A stretch of DNA of 6,264 nucleotides from RGIG8775 sp045537235 (lineage in GTDB: Bacteria > Bacillota > Clostridia > Oscillospirales > CAG-272): positions 1 through 6,264 of the forward strand of contig JAZSPB010000167.1 of assembly GCA_045537235.1 (NCBI GenBank), written 5' to 3'. The translations under genes and the position numbers were made by a program. The notes beneath the pieces were generated by a model that saw only the letters and a program-made list of their open reading frames with translations, was not told the origin of the DNA and searched no databases. This document shows, piece by piece, positions 4,417 to 6,264 of this stretch (position 1 is its first letter; each line of letters opens with the position of its first letter).

Positions 4417-6128
4417 AATTTCAGCCTCAATATGAACAGATCACATCTCCTAAAACGGTTCGTGATATGCTCAATATGAGTGTGGCTCGATTCGGGGATC
4501 GAGTGGCATTTATGCAGAAGGAGAACGGACGGTACAAAAACTATTCCTACCGTCGGTACCGAAATGACGTGGAGGCGCTTGGCACCGCGCTTTTGGGACG
4601 CGGCCTTTTCGGCAAGCACATTGCGGTGATCGGGGAAAACGGCTATGCATGGGCGGTCTGCTATATGGCGGTCGTCTGCGGTGTGGGCGTGGCGGTTCCC
4701 GTGGATAAGGATCTTCCCGATGGTGCTATGACCGATATTCTCGGACGCGCAGACACGGCGGCGGTTCTTTGTTCGGACGCGGTGGCGGCGCGATTGAAGA
4801 CGTACTCGGAGAAAACGGGTATCACCGTGATCGCATTTTCCGAGCTGGGCGCGTTGATCGAATCGGGACGGGCAGTCATTCGCAGCGGCGAGGGCGGCTT
4901 GTTCTGTGTTGAGCTTGACCCCGATGCGGTGTCCGTGATCCGCTATACCTCCGGCACAGGCACCGAACTGCGTGGCATTATGCTTTCCAATATCAATATT
5001 ACATACACGATAGAAAAGACCTTCGCCCTTTTGGATGTGAACGAAAAGGATGTGTTCTTCTCGGTCTTGCCGCTCCATCACGGGATCGAATGTACGGTTG
5101 GTTTTCTTGGCGCACTTTGGCGCGGAGCCGCCGTCGCCTTTTGCGAGGGGCTGGGACGCATGATGAGCAATCTGAAAGAAGTGGCACCCACCGTCGCGGT
5201 CGGTGTTCCGTGGCTTCTGGACGCGCTGTACCGTCGGTTTTCCCGAGAGCTGATCGAAAGCGGTACGGAGAAGCGTTTCCGCACGATACAAAAGCTTGCG
5301 GGGCGTTTGAGCGGAAGAGGCGCGGCTGCCGCGCTGGGAAAGACCGCTTTTCCCGGTATCCATCGGATGCTCGGCGGTCGTATGCGCCTGATGATCTCAA
5401 GCGGTGCGGCTATGGCTCCGCAGGTCGTAGAGGGGCTGAACGTGCTGGGATTCCGCGTCGCGCAGGTCTATGTGCTTGCCGAATGCACCTCCATTGTGTC
5501 GCTCCATTCCGGAAAAGGACTTTCCCGCGGCTCGGTCGGCAAAGGCTTGGAAGGCAGTACCTTGGATATCTATAACGCCCAAGAGGATGGCGTAGGTGAG
5601 ATCCGCTGTAAAGGCAAAAATGTCATGTTGGGCTATTACGGCGATCCCGAACGTACAGCCGATGTCAAGCGCGGTGAATGGCTGTATACAGGCGATATGG
5701 GTCGTCTGGACAGCAACGGCAATTTGCATATCATCGGTCGCAAAAAGAACGTCATCGTTACCGCCAAAGGTCGGTCAGTGTTCCCCGAGGAACTTGAACT
5801 TTGCCTATTGAAGGACAGCTTCGTCAAAGAAGCCATCGTCATCGGCTTTGTCAACCAAGCCAAAAAAGACTGCGAGCTTGTCGCCGTCATTCACCCCGAC
5901 TACGATATGTTCCGCACCATCTTTGGTGACCATTTTACCACCGAACAGGTAGAAGCCGAGCTCGGTCGAGCCTTTGACGAGGTAAACGCCACCGTTGCCC
6001 CCCACAAACAAATGACCCACTTCCTCATTCGAGAAAAAGAGTTCGAAAAAGGTCCCTCCCGCAAAATCAAACGCGCCCTCGTCGGTGAGGTCTATCGCGA
6101 CGGGTTTGTTGTGAGTGTGGAGGAGTAA
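4413..6128 (+). CDS. AMP-forming acyl-CoA synthetase / AMP-binding ligase (ANL superfamily)
   Basis: A 571-residue adenylate-forming enzyme, the usual length for long-chain acyl-CoA synthetases. It should activate a carboxylic acid with ATP to an acyl-adenylate and pass it to CoA or a carrier thiol. Core motifs in order: the nucleotide loop YTSGTGTELRG (178-188), the acid-binding region VYVLAEC (352-358) with E357, WLYTGDMG (423-430) with the ribose-binding D428, the hinge GRKKN (442-446), and GPSRKIKR (547-554) with K551 as likely catalytic lysine. No signal peptide is seen; it should be cytoplasmic. Odd points: the P-loop differs from the usual TSGTTGxPKG (Arg187 replaces the conserved Lys), and YGxTE is altered to YVLAE. 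The last 200 or so codons prefer C or A in the third position, unlike the glycosidase. The substrate is not readable; a fatty or aryl acid is a guess. Confidence 0.9.
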   Translation: MKFQPQYEQITSPKTVRDMLNMSVARFGDRVAFMQKENGRYKNYSYRRYRNDVEALGTALLGRGLFGKHIAVIGENGYAWAVCYMAVVCGVGVAVPVDKDLPDGAMTDILGRADTAAVLCSDAVAARLKTYSEKTGITVIAFSELGALIESGRAVIRSGEGGLFCVELDPDAVSVIRYTSGTGTELRGIMLSNINITYTIEKTFALLDVNEKDVFFSVLPLHHGIECTVGFLGALWRGAAVAFCEGLGRMMSNLKEVAPTVAVGVPWLLDALYRRFSRELIESGTEKRFRTIQKLAGRLSGRGAAAALGKTAFPGIHRMLGGRMRLMISSGAAMAPQVVEGLNVLGFRVAQVYVLAECTSIVSLHSGKGLSRGSVGKGLEGSTLDIYNAQEDGVGEIRCKGKNVMLGYYGDPERTADVKRGEWLYTGDMGRLDSNGNLHIIGRKKNVIVTAKGRSVFPEELELCLLKDSFVKEAIVIGFVNQAKKDCELVAVIHPDYDMFRTIFGDHFTTEQVEAELGRAFDEVNATVAPHKQMTHFLIREKEFEKGPSRKIKRALVGEVYRDGFVVSVEE

Positions 6129-6135
6129 GGGAACG

Positions 6136-6165
6136 GCGCCTGCGGGCGCGAGAGGTCGCTTTTTT
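6136..6165 (+). terminator. Weak candidate rho-independent terminator after the ligase gene
   Basis: A short GCGA/TCGC hairpin (6148-6151 with 6156-6159), or alternatively GCGCC (6136-6140) with the segment 6154-6159, is followed by T6 at 6160-6165. A second small hairpin GCGCC-TGCG-GGCGC (6136-6149) competes. The T tract is good but the stems are short. Confidence 0.4.
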
Positions 6166-6210
6166 GAAAAAAAGCTCCGCAAAAAACTTTTCTAATGGGC
6201 CCTTATAAAA

Positions 6211-6259
6211 TTTGAGCGAACATACTGCACCCCATGGGGTACCGCTATGTTCGCTCAAA
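6211..6259. repeat. 14-bp inverted repeat at the right edge
   Basis: TTTGAGCGAACATA (6211-6224) is perfectly matched by TATGTTCGCTCAAA (6246-6259). The centre holds the palindrome ACCCCATGGGGT (6229-6240). The minus-strand exit is TTTTAT, so it could end a leftward transcript from beyond the window; the plus-strand exit is A-rich. It may also be a dispersed extragenic repeat. Nothing coding is supported in 6129-6264. Confidence 0.6.
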
Positions 6260-6264
6260 ATATA

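Noticed and set aside
4314..5363. Long minus-strand open frame of 349 codons
   Set aside because: It is antisense to the ligase and the end of the regulator, is rich in His and Arg, and shows no recognisable domain or ribosome site.
6214..6256. Possible LexA (SOS) box because of CGAAC and GTTCG
   Set aside because: Gram-positive LexA sites have the two half-sites only about 4 nt apart; here they are separated by far more and form a hairpin.
6067..6258. Minus-strand open frame of 63 codons at the right edge
   Set aside because: It begins within the inverted repeat, runs through the terminator region and into the ligase gene antisense; its C-terminal half is a low-complexity arginine-rich shadow and no ribosome site is visible.

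Overview
The window looks like chromosomal DNA from an anaerobic Gram-positive bacterium, most likely an uncultured gut member of the Clostridia. The basis is mixed GC content, strong Shine-Dalgarno sites (GGAGG, AGGAGGG), near-consensus sigma-A promoters with 17-bp spacers, AraC-type regulators next to a cytoplasmic glycosidase, and an oxygen-sensitive radical SAM protein. The lineage is inferred from style, not from a marker gene.

Layout. (1) 1-1641, minus strand: an AraC-family regulator (841-1641) whose 3' end overlaps a PflX-type radical SAM protein (857 down to the left edge). (2) 1642-1812: a divergent control region with one promoter firing left into the regulator and one firing right. 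(3) 1813-3192, plus strand: a signal-less clan GH-A glycoside hydrolase, closed by a very strong UUCG-loop terminator inside a long imperfect palindrome (3215-3296). (4) 3300-3546: an intergenic region with no protein gene. It holds a minus-strand promoter, three consecutive hairpins and a minus-strand terminator, which together predict a small RNA of about 110 nt (3343-3453). Two of its hairpins have six-cytosine loops. Its promoter interlocks with the consensus plus-strand promoter of the next operon. (5) 3547-6128, plus strand: a second AraC-family regulator (cupin plus HTH, TTG start) overlapping by ATGA with an AMP-forming acyl-CoA synthetase-like enzyme. (6) 6129-6264: a weak terminator and a 14-bp inverted repeat at the right edge.

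How the genes work together. The first regulator probably senses a sugar and controls the divergent glycosidase. Its link to the radical SAM gene is shown only by the overlap. The second regulator probably controls its own operon with the ligase, and three GACAAAT repeats around its promoter are candidate binding sites. The most unusual element is the predicted small RNA with C6 loops. It resembles in architecture the 6C RNA class known from Actinobacteria, and I know of no such RNA at a locus like this one.
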